Part shown: piece by piece, positions 1-10,670 of the stretch
Numbering within the stretch: position 1 is the stretch's first letter
How the letters are laid out: every line of letters starts with the position of its first letter
From: Grammothele lineata
Lineage: Eukaryota; Basidiomycota; Agaricomycetes; Polyporales; Polyporaceae
Direction: 5' to 3'
Assembly (NCBI GenBank): GCA_002150815.3
Contig: NDFF03000045.1
Location: 62,001-126,000, forward strand
Length of the DNA stretch: 64,000 nucleotides
Notes under the pieces: model-generated
What the model saw: only the letters and a program-made list of their open reading frames with translations
Databases searched by the model: none
Told to the model about the DNA's origin: nothing
Position numbers and translations under genes: made by a program

Positions 1-698
1 TAGACATCCGAATCATGCGATAGTGGGCAAACATCAGTGCTCGTGTCGCGCATAACGGCGCGCTATTGAACCTGCCCTGAACAGCGCCTTCACGGCCGTC
101 TCGCCCGTCGATCAGCGCGCTCAGGAATCCGTGTCTATTCACCGCATCGACGTTTTTACAGCCATATCAAGCTCAAGTATCTGAAACCAGAGTGGGCCCT
201 CATGCTTGCTTCACGTTGTTTTCAAGGAGAGCCTGACCATACGATACTACATCAGAGTCCTGTGGTACAACCCCCCTTGATAGTCCTAATGAAACTTAAT
301 GTGGATACCCCAGTTCGACAGACTCCGCTTCCGCCCAATGATCAGTCAGAGTTTCCGTGCGTACCCGTTGTTTATCATCTCTCGTACGATGCCATCCAGT
401 GACACGTTCGTTCACAGATGTTCTGGAAAACCTGTTGCCTAGGTCAGTACTTGATTAGGATCATGCCGTACACCTATCGTTTTTATCGCTTCTATCCAAT
501 TCTATCCCAGGGTTATTGAGGTCATACACCTTCTTAGGACAACTTCGTGGCCTAGGTGCTCGCGCCGCGCGATCGTCATGCCGTCCCCCTGCTCGGCTTC
601 GACTGCCCAAGTGGCGCCAACACAGCACTATATGAAGTGCACTATCAAACGGCGTTCATCTCCACCTCAGGACTTCCCTCCTGTCCCAACGCGCGGAC
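1..698. other. Upstream region without a recognised gene
   Basis: No reading frame here shows a recognisable domain or a convincing exon structure. A TATA-like stretch (tatatgaa, about 629-636) lies some 65 bases before the start codon of the first secreted-protein gene and may be part of its promoter; this is inference from position. Confidence 0.4.
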
Positions 699-1420
699 AT
701 GCATCTCCTCTCCGCTCACGTCTTCGCGCTCCTTGCGATCGCGTTTTGTTTCGGCGTTCACGCGCAGATCACACCCGCCCATGCCCCCAATTTCGAGCTG
801 CTTTTCGTCGGCACGGTTCTCCAGTCAGGAACCGACGATCTCACTCAGGGACCTTTTGGCGCGCGCGTTCACGTCCCAACATACGGGTGAGTCCGTACTT
901 CCTAACCTGTGCCTCTGTAGTACGATTCTTCTGTTATTCTTTATTCAATATGCGTATGCAGTGGTAGTCTGAACGATGTCAACGGAACTCTCGTCGGAGA
1001 CTTTTTCCCCGGGATAGACACGGGGATTTTGACCACAGATGGCATATTCTATCCCGAAGGCATCATGGGTATCCGCTGGGTCGCAGATCAAAAGAACGCG
1101 TACTGGCATTCCACTGGCGTCGGGTAAGTTTCATCTCTCTAGGATAGGCTGGTCTGCATTCCAGGCCCCGACGGCTGAACGCATACTATATGCTACAGAC
1201 ATGCGTTTCAATCCAACCTACTTTTCGTGTATGTACTTTGTTCTTCTGTAGCCTAATGGCCGTACCTCCATGCTCATCTGTCATAACTTTCACTGGTAGG
1301 AAAATCGAGACGGATTCCCCAACATACAGCTATCTCAACAGTCGTTTCCTTGTTGCGAATGTTACCTTCCCTAAAGGAGAGAACGCGAGCGCGGTTATCA
1401 CCATCTTCGGTTCGGTATGA
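699..1420 (+). CDS. Small secreted DUF3237-type protein, copy 1
   Basis: Four exons (699-886, 962-1123, 1199-1228, 1300-1420) join in frame to 166 residues. Residues 1 to about 22 form a signal peptide ending in a small-residue site (GVHAQ), so the product is probably secreted. The body carries FVGTVLQSG, GPFGARV, DTGILTTDGIF, RWVADQKNAY and a final ETDSP-x-Y-x-YLNSRF-LVAN stretch, which resembles the end of bacterial DUF3237 proteins (FET-x-APRYAWLN). That family has no settled function. The model is supported by two paralogs at 3.8 and 30.7 kb that keep the same four-exon layout, with identical lengths for exons 2 (162 nt) and 3 (30 nt). The DUF3237 assignment is from memory of the motif; the gene structure itself is clear. 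Confidence 0.82.
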
Positions 1421-3809
1421 GGACAGTCAAAGCAACGTGGTGGCTACCCGTGGCCGACGCCCCGGTTGTTTGGTCATGTGCTCAGACTCTAAGCGTATAT
1501 CGCCTTCAAAATGCGATGATCCTGTATCCCGGCTTCTAATTTATCAGACGCATGGCCCCATGCCTAACAAGCACATTTGTGCGTCTGAAATAACACTAGC
1601 ATCTTCGTGTGATATGCATCTTGCTGAAAACGAGTCGTGCGGAAATGATTGGTGTCTTTCCTCATGACAATCCAGGGTCAGAGACGAGGAAAAGTGAGTA
1701 CCGTACCCTCCGCTGTCCAGCATACGCCACGGTTCCCGCGCGCAGTTCTGATGAGTTAGCAGCTATTCCCCCTATGCAGAAGCCGTGGCTACCTCCCCTG
1801 GAGACCTCCCCGCGAGATGTTCGCAAGGCCTCCGACGGACTCGGGTGCTCCAGAAGTTCTTCGCGGCCAAATCTTTCTATACGGTCAAGACCCCAGCCCC
1901 TCAACCGGCGACAGCCAAATCCTGCGATCGGCCTCTATGAAGACGCGTCCGTTCTCGACGATCATCGAGCGTGAGTATGGGCTTCTGTTCCTTGCAACCA
2001 CCGCGTAGTATTGACGAAGGTGTTATTCTCCTGTTTCATCCAGACCTTCAAACAATGAGAAGAACCGTTGAACCATCCATATCACCCCATACTGGCAGTG
2101 TACACTCGTGCGGCGGTCCTCATCATCCGCGACCGCAGCCTCCATTCGTACCCCCGCACGCCCGTAGAATCCTCTACCCAGTCTCGTCTAGACCACCTAC
2201 ACACCAGCGCCGTGCAACCACTCCGTTGCATTCTGTCGACTCACCCCTCACTCGCCTCCGGCGGCACGCGTTCGCGTCGTCCGCGTGATGCGCGCGCTTA
2301 CGATCCTCGACTATCCGCGCATCCGTGCGTGGTCATGGAGTTCATCAACTCCTTTCGCATGCCTCCCAGATGCGGCGGCATGACGCGCCCATGGAGGTGG
2401 CAGTGTACATATCCTGCCAGCCCGGGGTCAGTGGCAGCTTTGCGACGTCTCCCGAAAGGCGCGCCCTGAACGATTCAGCGTGGCAGAGGACTAGCATCGA
2501 TTCGATTCTAGACTCGCACTGCTAAGGGAAATACGGTGGGTTCCTCTCGGATGTGCAGCACCGCCTCTCAGATTGCTCACATGCAGCGCGACAGGGAAAA
2601 GACGTACACTGTCGTCGATGACCAGCTCGCCCACTGCGATCCCTCACTATGGGCGCTGTGAAACGATGGTGGCATCCGCTCTCCCTTTACATCCACCCAA
2701 TTCGCCCGTCTCCGACCTGGAGGCATCAATACGGCACGCACATTGGCGCTCTAGCGGCGCCATTCGGGAGCAATCGACATATCATCTCCCTGAGAAACCG
2801 TTCGCTCGCAAGACAGCACCACTCACTGATCTAGCTCATACGGCTGCAGTCCTCTCCAGCCTATGACGGACACGCCGACGGACAGGATTTAGCGCAGGGC
2901 GGGCTATCATGGGGATTCGGGAACTTCTACCACTGAGCGCGGATGCGCATCTGTAATGGGCTGGTTGGTTGAAGTAGGCAGTGCGCAGTCTCAAGTCTCG
3001 ACTGGGTCTCAGCATAAACTACTTTACGGTCTTCGTTGGTGATAATGACCATAAAATTGTTGTTGTCCACAAACACGCACTTGAGTGATCCTCGGACTGC
3101 CGCAACGAGCGCGTGTACGGTAAATTAATAGTTTGCAGAGTAAGTAGGTTCAAGTTTCATCGTGTTAGCGCTCAGCGCTCGCATCATAGCGCGGCACCGT
3201 AGTCGCTGAGCCCTGCCCTGAATGAAATGACGTCACTCTCTGACTAGTTGAAAGCGTCGCGATTTTGAGCTTCAAATTCAAATTCATCTTCTTTCTATTG
3301 AATCGCAACCCTCAGCACACATTCTCGTCCAAATTCTCGTATCATTAGCCGCTGTCGTGTTCCTACCGGTGTTGTTGCCACCTGCCGACTGCGCGGCGGC
3401 GAGTCCTCAGGATCTCTAGCGACATCACACAAGCTTGCCAGTGATCAACGAACTGTGGGCCTGCGGATACCGTCATGTCTTGGATCTCAAGGCACTTTCG
3501 ACCTACCAATCCGCGCTTGTCGCCGCTGTCGCTGCATCGCCGCATCCGATTGCTCCATGTATATGATGCCGCACCCCTTTCCAGTATGCTTTTGGCATTT
3601 GCAGTAGTGATGGTGACGTCTACTTCCGTTGGCGTGTTCGGCTACCAGCCACCACCGGCATGCTCTTCGGCCGATTTGAACCGGCGAGGCCAACTAGCTA
3701 CGACGTTCAGCTGCGCGAACACCGTGAGAGACTAGAGTAGAGGTATATGAAAGTAAGCCAGCTGGCCCTCATCTCACAGAGGCTTTCTCTGACATTCGAA
3801 CGCTCAAGC
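1421..3809. other. 2.4 kb without a supported gene, possible gene relic
   Basis: Several overlapping frames run between about 1.7 and 2.9 kb and the DNA is GC-rich there, as in coding sequence, but frames change repeatedly and no domain could be named. It may be a decayed gene. A block near 1634-1684 is repeated downstream of DUF3237 copy 2, so part of this spacer belongs to the duplicated unit. The stretch 2.9-3.8 kb is more AT-rich and shows nothing else. Confidence 0.35.
1634..1684 (+). repeat. Direct repeat downstream of DUF3237 copy 1
   Basis: About 50 bases starting at gtcgtgcggaaatgattggt recur with few changes at 4842-4892 behind the second DUF3237 gene. This marks the 3' flank of a tandem duplication that includes the gene. 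Confidence 0.7.
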
Positions 3810-4525
3810 ATGCACTTCCTTATCGTCCACACGATCTTTGTCCTATTTGCCACGCTCTTCCTCAATGTTGGCGCGCAGTCCAATAGCACCGACGCGTCAC
3901 TCACCCCAGCCCCTATACCCAACTTTGAGACGCTCTTCGTGGGCACGATCCTCTCGTCCGGCACAGAAGATTCCACGCAAGGTCCTTTCGGGACTCGAGT
4001 TCACATACCGAGCGATGGGTGAGTTTTAAACTTCGCGTACTGGACGATCCTTGCACTTCATGATTATTGACCCTGCATGCAGTGGAAGCTTGACCGACGT
4101 CAACGGGACCCTAGTCGCAGACTTCTTCCCCAGTGCAGATACTGGTCTGCTCACCACAGATGGCATCTTCTTTCCCGATGGCACTATGTCCTTCCGCTGG
4201 GTTGCGGACCAGAAGAACGCGTACATGAGTATTAGTGGCATTGGGTATGTGTTCCAGGTCTTTCGGATGCCTCCTGCCGAACAACATTCTGATCTGTGAT
4301 CTACAAGACGGTTCCGTGAATCGATCCTCCTGTCTCTGTACGTGACTTGTCATTTCCGATGCGAGAGTCTCCGTCTAGAGCTCAACAAAACGTTCTCTCA
4401 GGCGCATAGAGACCGACTCTCCTCAATTCAGTTTTCTGAACAGTCGTTTCCTCATTGCGAGCATTTCTTTCCCTCAAGGAGTGAACGCAAGCGCAATAAT
4501 TACCATCTACGGCGCTACGCCGTAG
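3810..4525 (+). CDS. Small secreted DUF3237-type protein, copy 2
   Basis: Exons 3810-4018, 4083-4244, 4308-4337 and 4402-4525 give 174 residues. The start at 3810 places a signal peptide (MHFLIVHTIFVLF, cut near NVGAQ) at the N-terminus, as in the paralogs; an in-frame upstream ATG at 3747 is less likely because it would bury that signal. The core repeats the family motifs FVGTILSSG, GPFGTRV, DTGLLTTDGIFFP, RWVADQKNAY and ETDSPQFSFLNSRF. It is a tandem neighbour of copy 1 with the same orientation and exon layout. Known function: none for DUF3237; secretion is inferred from the signal peptide. Confidence 0.83.
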
Positions 4526-4841
4526 TCACGACGGTGCGCATTTGGCGGAGGTGTTACTGTATTACGCTGAACTCGCCTTATAGGACGATAGTACACGGTG
4601 CTCATATGTTGTAATAACTTAGATAGGACAAATCAAGAGGCAAGAGCCGATGTTTTGCCCTAGGGTTCACGTTTATCGTCTGCATCAAATCGTCAATGCG
4701 TCGCCGACCTCTAGTCCCCCAACATGTACCTCAGCATACTTCCAACCTCCGGTGATATACCAATAGCTCTAGAATTGCAGTAACATCATCGGGGTCGGCA
4801 TAGACGACAATCTCTGCCTCGTCCCTCGGATGATATGACAT

Positions 4842-4892
4842 GTCGTGCAGAAATGATTGGTGTCTCTTCTCATGTCAACCCAGGGTCAGACT
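4842..4892 (+). repeat. Direct repeat downstream of DUF3237 copy 2
   Basis: Partner of the block at 1634-1684 (gtcgtgcagaaatgattggt and following bases). It ends about 80 bases before the stop codon of the convergent family 2 gene. Confidence 0.7.
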
Positions 4893-4972
4893 AAATGATG
4901 ATACACGTTGCGAGAACAGCACATTCAGCAATATGAGAAAAACCCGCGCGCGGCGTCGTTGAAGGTCGCTCT

Positions 4973-6463
4973 TCACGACTGACGGGAGCGACCTTTGTCA
5001 CCCTTACCACCCTTACCACGCTTGCCGCGCTCAGTGCCGTCCTTTCTGCCCTTGCCTCGGAATACGTTCACAGTTTGGAAGATACCGCCATGTTGCTGGC
5101 GATCTTCATCATTGGACTCCTGAGCACTCGCTGGACGAGGAGAGTCGACATCCTTTGACGACTGCGAGTGTGAACAGACACACCGTCAACGCCCCAGCTG
5201 TCGTCGCTAGACGAACCCGAGAATGTTAGGGACGTACCGTTTTCGGACTGGAGGAGGCTTGAGCTCTAGAGGGTCCGGGATACGAGCTTTGCACCTTGGC
5301 TGGATTCTCGGCATGGGGGCGTAACGACGCCTGCGATGCCCGCGATTCCCCCTAGCAATGGATGTAAATGACGACCATTATGTGTCAGTCGATGCTTTGC
5401 TGAAGGAAAACTCTGTCTGAATACGTACGGGGGTTCGCCCTACCCCTGATGTTTTGGCTTTTGGTTTAAAATCCTATAACGCAAATTGCGTGTTGGTTCG
5501 AGGGACGGATGGCTACGACGCGAGACGCACCTCATATTCGTTCTTGGCATTTTGGAGGTTTTCCGGGTTTTCTCTGCACCACATTGTCCACGCCCTGAAC
5601 CTATCAGTACAAATCTCGTCGAGGTCTGCCCAGTGCTGCTTGTCGACCATGAATCCCGCGTGTTTCGTTCTTGGCATTCTCGTCTTTCTCTCCTGCCGAG
5701 TCCCCTCGGGTGTCGTCTCCACCTGAATCTCCTCGTTAACACTCATACGTCCCTCTACAGGTTCGACGTCTCCCTCCCCTTCTCCCTCCTGGGGCGTCTC
5801 CAAATTACCCTTCCACTCCCATCTGCCCTTGACATGCCCCCGCGAAAGGAACGGAAATGCGATGAACCATTGATGTTCCTTCTGCCACTCGGGGCACGTG
5901 TGCACGTGATCGCACTCGACGGAGACCTCGCAGTGCGGCGCGACGGGCAAGCAGAACCGGCGTAGGATGTAGGGACGCTCTTTGAACGTTTTCTTTCTTC
6001 TGTAGCCTGTCATCAGGCACACCCATATCGAGTTCTTGCCCTCGCTCCCCTCCGCGTTCCAGACGATCGCGGGGCGACCGTCGTCCGGGCCCACGGTGCT
6101 GGTGCCGCCGCTGGAGGCATAAGAGGCGAGCGAGGTGACAGATAGCGAGGTGGGGGGCCTCCCATCTCCCTTTAAGGGGGAAGCATCGGGGTTGTCCTGT
6201 AGAGCCGTGGAGGGAGTACGGGGGCTGCTAGAGGGAAAACGCTCGGCAAAGCCCGGGCCGTGACCATCGCGCGCAACGAAGGGAGAGCTGGCATTAAAGA
6301 TCCTGTCGACAGGTGTGTGGACAGACTCCTGGAGCGCTACGATGTCGCGAAACTTGTAGAACTTGTTTGTGGGGTCAACAGAATACCGTGTGAGGTTGGG
6401 GTTGGAGCACGCATGGCATGTGGGGTCGATGGTGGGAGCGATCGTGCTTTGCGTCCGAGGCAT
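4973..6463 (-). CDS. RPCV-family protein (family 2), copy a; partner in pair 1
   Basis: Not a family I can name. Exons 6463-5531, 5473-5444, 5351-5238 and 5161-4973 give 421 residues. The N-terminus holds a CxxC (residues 16-19) and the block RYSVDP; residues 129-135 read GRPAIVW, 170-176 FCLPVAP and 200-205 FIAFPF, separated by His and Cys residues. After the core comes DLDEICTDRF-AW, shared with copy b. The tail is Pro/Ser-rich and ends in a repetitive Gly-Lys-Arg segment (RGKRGKGGKGDKG), a likely nucleic-acid or membrane-contact region by composition only. It stands head to head with the family 1 gene at 6985, 521 bases away. Introns 2 to 4 match copy b in position and phase, which supports the model. 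Confidence 0.78.
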
Positions 6464-6984
6464 AGTCTAGGATGAGTCGTCGTAGCAGTCTTCTGCTCGC
6501 TTCTCCAGATAGTGCAGAACGTCGAGGTGAGTGTCGAGGGCACGAATCCGTACGACTGCGCACCGCCCGTCGAATCATGGATTTGGACCTGGCTTCGCGA
6601 AGCGGATTGAGCGCGTCTTTGCACGTGATGATATAGCATTTGCTCGAACAGCGAAAACAGGACGACGTCAACCACCAGCTGCCAACGGAACTCTCCCAGC
6701 TGCAGGACGTTAGGTGGCACGAGGAGTCTGAATGTGGGAAGTGGTAAAGTTTAAAGTGGCGCTCGTCCCACGTCGGACGCAATATCCACGTGTCCCTGCC
6801 GACCTCGGCTTGGGTAAGCGCGCCACACGAGCCCAAAAATGGCCACGGTTGCTGTTTCGCCTCCCACCGCGATCCATATAGCCAAGTCCCTTCCACCTCA
6901 TTACTCCATCCTTGAGTCATTGTCGTCTATATATCCTTCTGCCGCGTGTGGGCCTATGCAGACCTCTGCGATACCTTCTACCAA
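6464..6984. promoter_or_regulatory. Shared intergenic promoter region of pair 1
   Basis: Only 521 bases separate the two divergent start codons, so both promoters must lie here. A palindromic CACGTG (6787-6792), the core site of bHLH-type factors, and a TATA-like tatatat (about 6931) on the family 1 side are visible. Bidirectional use is inference from layout. Confidence 0.55.
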
Positions 6985-8307
6985 ATGGCTGGCCTAAAGT
7001 TGATGGCTCCCTCTCCTCGATACTACGCCGTCATCCGCATGGATCCCGTGGCAATGGTACAAGGCCTCGAGCTTGACGATCCACAGATGCTGGAGGAGGC
7101 CCGCAAGATGGAGCCTCAAAAGTATTTGGTCTATCTGGACCGCGTAAGTTGCCCTTTCTCACCTTTCACAGCCCTCCCTAGTCTACCCCTTGCCCTGAGG
7201 CCCTTGAGCCTCTCGGACCATATGACTGACTCATCTATTGTCCGTCGAGCAGCCTGTTGAATTACCTTTGCCAAAGAGCCGCTGGACTCGCTTCCGCGTC
7301 TGCCCAATCGGAACCACCCTCCGTCCAGAAGACCCCGAGAGTGGGATCACATCCGATATGGTCGCTCCTATCGCCCCCAACTCGTCCCCCGCTGGCGGCC
7401 ACAGGCCTGTGCAACCCGGGACGCCGTTCCCGTTTCCCAACTGCTGTCACTGGATAGAGAGCAAGCTGGAAGTGCGGGTGAAAGTCCGGCCAGAGGATTA
7501 TGACCACACGGGGGCGGTACGCTTGAGCTCGATGGAGCACCTGGAGCTGATGGAAAGCTTCACGGAGGACTATCGGCGGATTGCTGCGGTGCGGCGGCAG
7601 AAGCAGGCAGAAGAGGCTGAGAAAGCCGATATGGGGCGGTTCACGATGGGCGGGAGCGACTCGGAATCTGAGTCGCTGACGGACAACGGGCGCACCAGCG
7701 TAGAGGGTGCAGCGCCGTCCGTCAGCGACTCAGATTCCGTGTACGACGCGGCGCTCGTCGCGAGCTTCCACTCTGAAGCGCCCTCTGCGTCTTCGTCAGC
7801 TGCAACGACCGTCGATCCCGTCTTCAAAGAGGACATCTTTGGGTGGGATGCAAACCCGCGGATCGTCGAGCGGAAGCCGCTGGTGGATCTGTGGCTTGAG
7901 CTGGACGAACATCTGACTCCCGATACGATACCCAACCCCATGGAACTGCTCGAAGAAAGGAAAATAATACGAAGGTACAGTTCCCTATCTTGCACGACTA
8001 TGATGCATGCGTGGTACTGAATAAGCCGCGGCATAGGATTATCGAAGATGCGTATGCGCGCCGAGGACATGTTCTCCCCGAGGTCCCAGCCAGCCCCGAC
8101 ACGAGTCAGGGCTCGGTCGAAGAGGACGCGCGGGTAGAGAAACCATCCGAACCACCAGTGGACGGGCTACCGCCTTCTGGCGAAAAGCGCACACTGGAGC
8201 AGGAGCATGCTAACGAGGAGAAGGCTGCCGCACGACCGCAGCGCAGGCTACCACTCCGAGTCGGCTTCTGGCGCGCGCTCGTCCGGAGGTTGAGTCAGCG
8301 AGGCTAG
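6985..8307 (+). CDS. NCHW-family protein (family 1), copy A; partner in pair 1
   Basis: Unrecognised family. Exons 6985-7143, 7253-7974 and 8037-8307 give 383 residues. Order of features: RYYAVIRMDP-x-AMV (about 12-24); KYLVYLDR closing exon 1; PLPKSRWTRF and DPESGITSDM-x-API (about 58-95); the family hallmark PFPFPNCCHW (111-120) followed by LEVRVK; a Ser/Asp/Glu-rich low-complexity stretch; VDLWLELDEHL and DTIPNPMELLEE; then RIIEDAYARR across the last intron. The C-terminus (GFWRALVRRLSQRG) can form an amphipathic helix, which may dock on a membrane or partner. No signal peptide. Exon 2 is about 90 per cent identical in protein to copy C at 12.3-13.6 kb, while exon 3 is much less alike. Confidence 0.85.
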
Positions 8308-8520
8308 GTTTTGTCGGCGCGTGTTTCTGGGTTCTCTTCCCAGTAAGTGTCTCTCTGTGCTACCGCAGCACGCCCGCATGACGAATTATACATCGAGCTG
8401 ACTGACGTTTCTCCGCAGCTCTCCACCCATGTCTGGATCTTCTTCGCTGTCGCTTGCTCTCTATGTCTTGCTCTCGGTCCTTGCTGCGGGATTCGTGTAT
8501 CGTTACGACATGTAATTGTA
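8308..8520 (+). other. Hydrophobic exon-like segment after the stop codon of copy A
   Basis: After the TAG of copy A the same frame runs on to a GTAAGT donor (8342). From a CGCAG acceptor at about 8419 it continues in phase and encodes a hydrophobic helix (SLALYVLLSVLAAGFVYRY) before a stop near 8516. A related segment lies downstream of copy C, where the frame is shifted. It could be 3' untranslated sequence, an old last exon, or an alternative membrane-anchored ending. Confidence 0.35.
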
Positions 8521-8696
8521 CGCCCCGGCCTATGTACGTGCATCCACTTGTTTCGGGCTTCATCCCATGCTCTCCTGCGTATTCGTCCCAGGGGTTTTAT
8601 CATACCTGTCATAACGCTGCAGCGCGCACGGCCAACGGCCAGGATCGATTGGAACTCTGATTCCGGCGCGCGCATGGCGGCCCGTCGCTCAAGTAC

Positions 8697-9095
8697 TCAA
8701 CCTCTGCCCCCCATGCCCGCCACGGCCCGCGCAGCAATGAGTGCGTCCATCGACGGCGCGAGCCCACACAGCAGCGTCCCGGACCCTGTCCGCGTTCCGT
8801 TAACCGAGCGTTCTTCTCCTAGCCGGACACGACATACCGAAGAAGGACAGGGCGAGAAGCATCGCGCCTTTCCGGCCAAGGATGTCTGACAGTCGACCTG
8901 CGCGGTGCGGCGGTGACAGCCCCCGCACAAACGCCGAGCCGAGGCAGTGGCACGCACCATAGAGCGGCGTGAAGCAGCATACCGAAAGCAGGTACGACGT
9001 CCCGCTGTATGACGAGCGGTTCGACTCGTTGAAATAGCTCCCGATGGGCGAGCGTAGGATGACCACGATCGTGCCTGTCGCATCAGCCGTACGCG
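8697..9095 (-). pseudogene. Truncated MFS transporter fragment
   Basis: Three linked exon pieces (about 9095-8958, 8897-8838, 8785-8697) with intact GT-AG borders encode the start of a major facilitator superfamily carrier: SIGSYFNES-like residues, SYLLSVCCFTPLYG, then the MFS motif A region GRLSDILGRKGAM, and LLCGLAPSM-x-x-LIAARAVAGMGG. A stop follows at once. This covers roughly the first three of 12-14 membrane helices, so both the far N-terminus and most of the protein are missing. It is a relic, sitting between copy A and copy B of family 1. The family assignment is strong from the motif; the cause of truncation is unknown. Confidence 0.8.
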
Positions 9096-9449
9096 AATAC
9101 GCGCGGGAATGAGCTCAGATTGGAACGTACCGATAACCGTGCATGAGCAGACAGAACGCCGGTCTCAAGAGTTTCCCGCAGCGATTCCACTTGGATCGCG
9201 GAGCATGCGATTGCGCATTGTCATGCCGGGCAAATATTCTGGCCGAGCCTTTCATTTTTGCAGCACGTGGGACTGCCATATAGAGAAAAATCGGCTTTTC
9301 CAAGTGCAGGCGCTCACTAAAGCTTAAAGTCTAATCTTGTTTCCCGCCCCCGTCCTCCGAGCATCTTGCCCTCTGGTGACGCTCCTATTCCACATATAGA
9401 GTCATCTCTACGAGGCTGTCGTCTTCGTAAGCCTCTACAATCTATCGGC
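9096..9449. other. Spacer with no gene seen
   Basis: No coding signal stands out. This stretch presumably holds the promoter of family 1 copy B, whose start codon is at 9450. Confidence 0.4.
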
Positions 9450-10670
9450 ATGTCAAGCCCCACCATCATGACGGCAAGCATCCAAAAATTCCCCGTTGCT
9501 CGGTCGGGCTATTACGCTGTAATACGTGTCGATGCCGAATCCATGGTTCAGGCTCTCCCTTTCGAAGACCAGCAGATGCAACGGGAAGTACAGGAGATGA
9601 AGAGACAGAAATACTTGATCTACTTCGAGCGCGTAAGCAGCCTTGCTCACCCGGACGTCCTGCAAGATGGTGTGTCTCATAACCATCCCTCAGCCTGTTG
9701 GGCTCCCCTTACCTCACTGCGCCTGGACCGCCTTCAACATCTCTACGGTTGAGGGCAACGATTGCGCAGAGGACCTGGCGAAGGGAATCACTCGCGATAT
9801 GGTTGTACCCATTGCACCCAACACAAAGCACGCTCATGGCCGCAAACCGCTGGAGCCCCTGACGTCCTTCCCATTCCCAAACTGCTCCCACTGTACGAAC
9901 GCGGTGTTAGAAGTGCGAGTGAAGAACCGGCAGGAAGGCTATGATTACAAAAACGCCCTTTACCTCAACTCGCACGAGTACATCGCGTTCAAACGGTATC
10001 GCTCGGAAGATTGTCATCGGCGATTTGGCCAGCAACAGATGATCTCGCAGCGTCAAGAGGCAGGGCAGACTGCCCATGCAAGCACCCCTGAGTCAGGATC
10101 ATCAGAGGAGGTGGGGGGGTACAATGTCGATATGGTCTCATTGGTTGACACAAATGGCCAGCGTGATTCGAATTCAGGACAGCTTACGGACGTCAACTCC
10201 TCTGACGCCAACAGTACATTGTGCTCCATAATAGACATGGCCGACGTCAATCTCGACGACTTCTTCCGCTGGAGTGACGAAGATCGCAGAGTCGTCGAAC
10301 GACAGCTACTGGTCGACTGCTGGTTTGAGCTTGACGAGCATCTGACCGCTGACACCATACCCAACCCTTTCGGCTTATACCAAGAGAAGGAGATTATTGA
10401 AGGGTGAGTACTCTCATATGTAGCTCGAACATATGTCCGCTGATAACGCGCCATGACAGAATTATTGATCGCGCGTACGCGCGACATCCTGCTCCTTTGA
10501 AGATCAGCCCCGCCTCCGAGTGTAACCCCACGTCTGTCTCGAAGGAGGGCAAGTCGGCGCATGAGACAAGAGGGTTGTCGTCACGGGAATCTTTGGAGAA
10601 GCATCATCACGGGCCGAGTTTATCTCGTGTCTGGCGGGCCTTTTGTCGGACGATGTGTTTCAGAGGCTAG
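9450..10670 (+). CDS. NCHW-family protein (family 1), copy B, without a family 2 partner
   Basis: Exons 9450-9632, 9694-10403 and 10460-10670 give 367 residues. It shares GYYAVIRVD, KYLIYFER, GITRDMVVPIAPNTKHAHGR, PFPNCSHC (the usual Trp is Cys here, so NCSHC), VRVKNRQEGYD, VDCWFELDEHL-TADTIPNP and IIDRAYAR. The acidic Ser-rich linker is present. The C-terminus (VWRAFCRTMCFRG) is the Arg/Cys amphipathic tail seen in most copies. Intron positions and phases equal those of copies A and C. Upstream lies the MFS relic, not a family 2 gene. Function unknown; the Trp-to-Cys change in the hallmark motif is directly visible. Confidence 0.83.

Noticed and set aside
6985..10670. Family 1 as part of a mobile element
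   Set aside because: The copies keep introns at the same places, lack terminal repeats and target duplications, and show no transposase, integrase or reverse-transcriptase motif.
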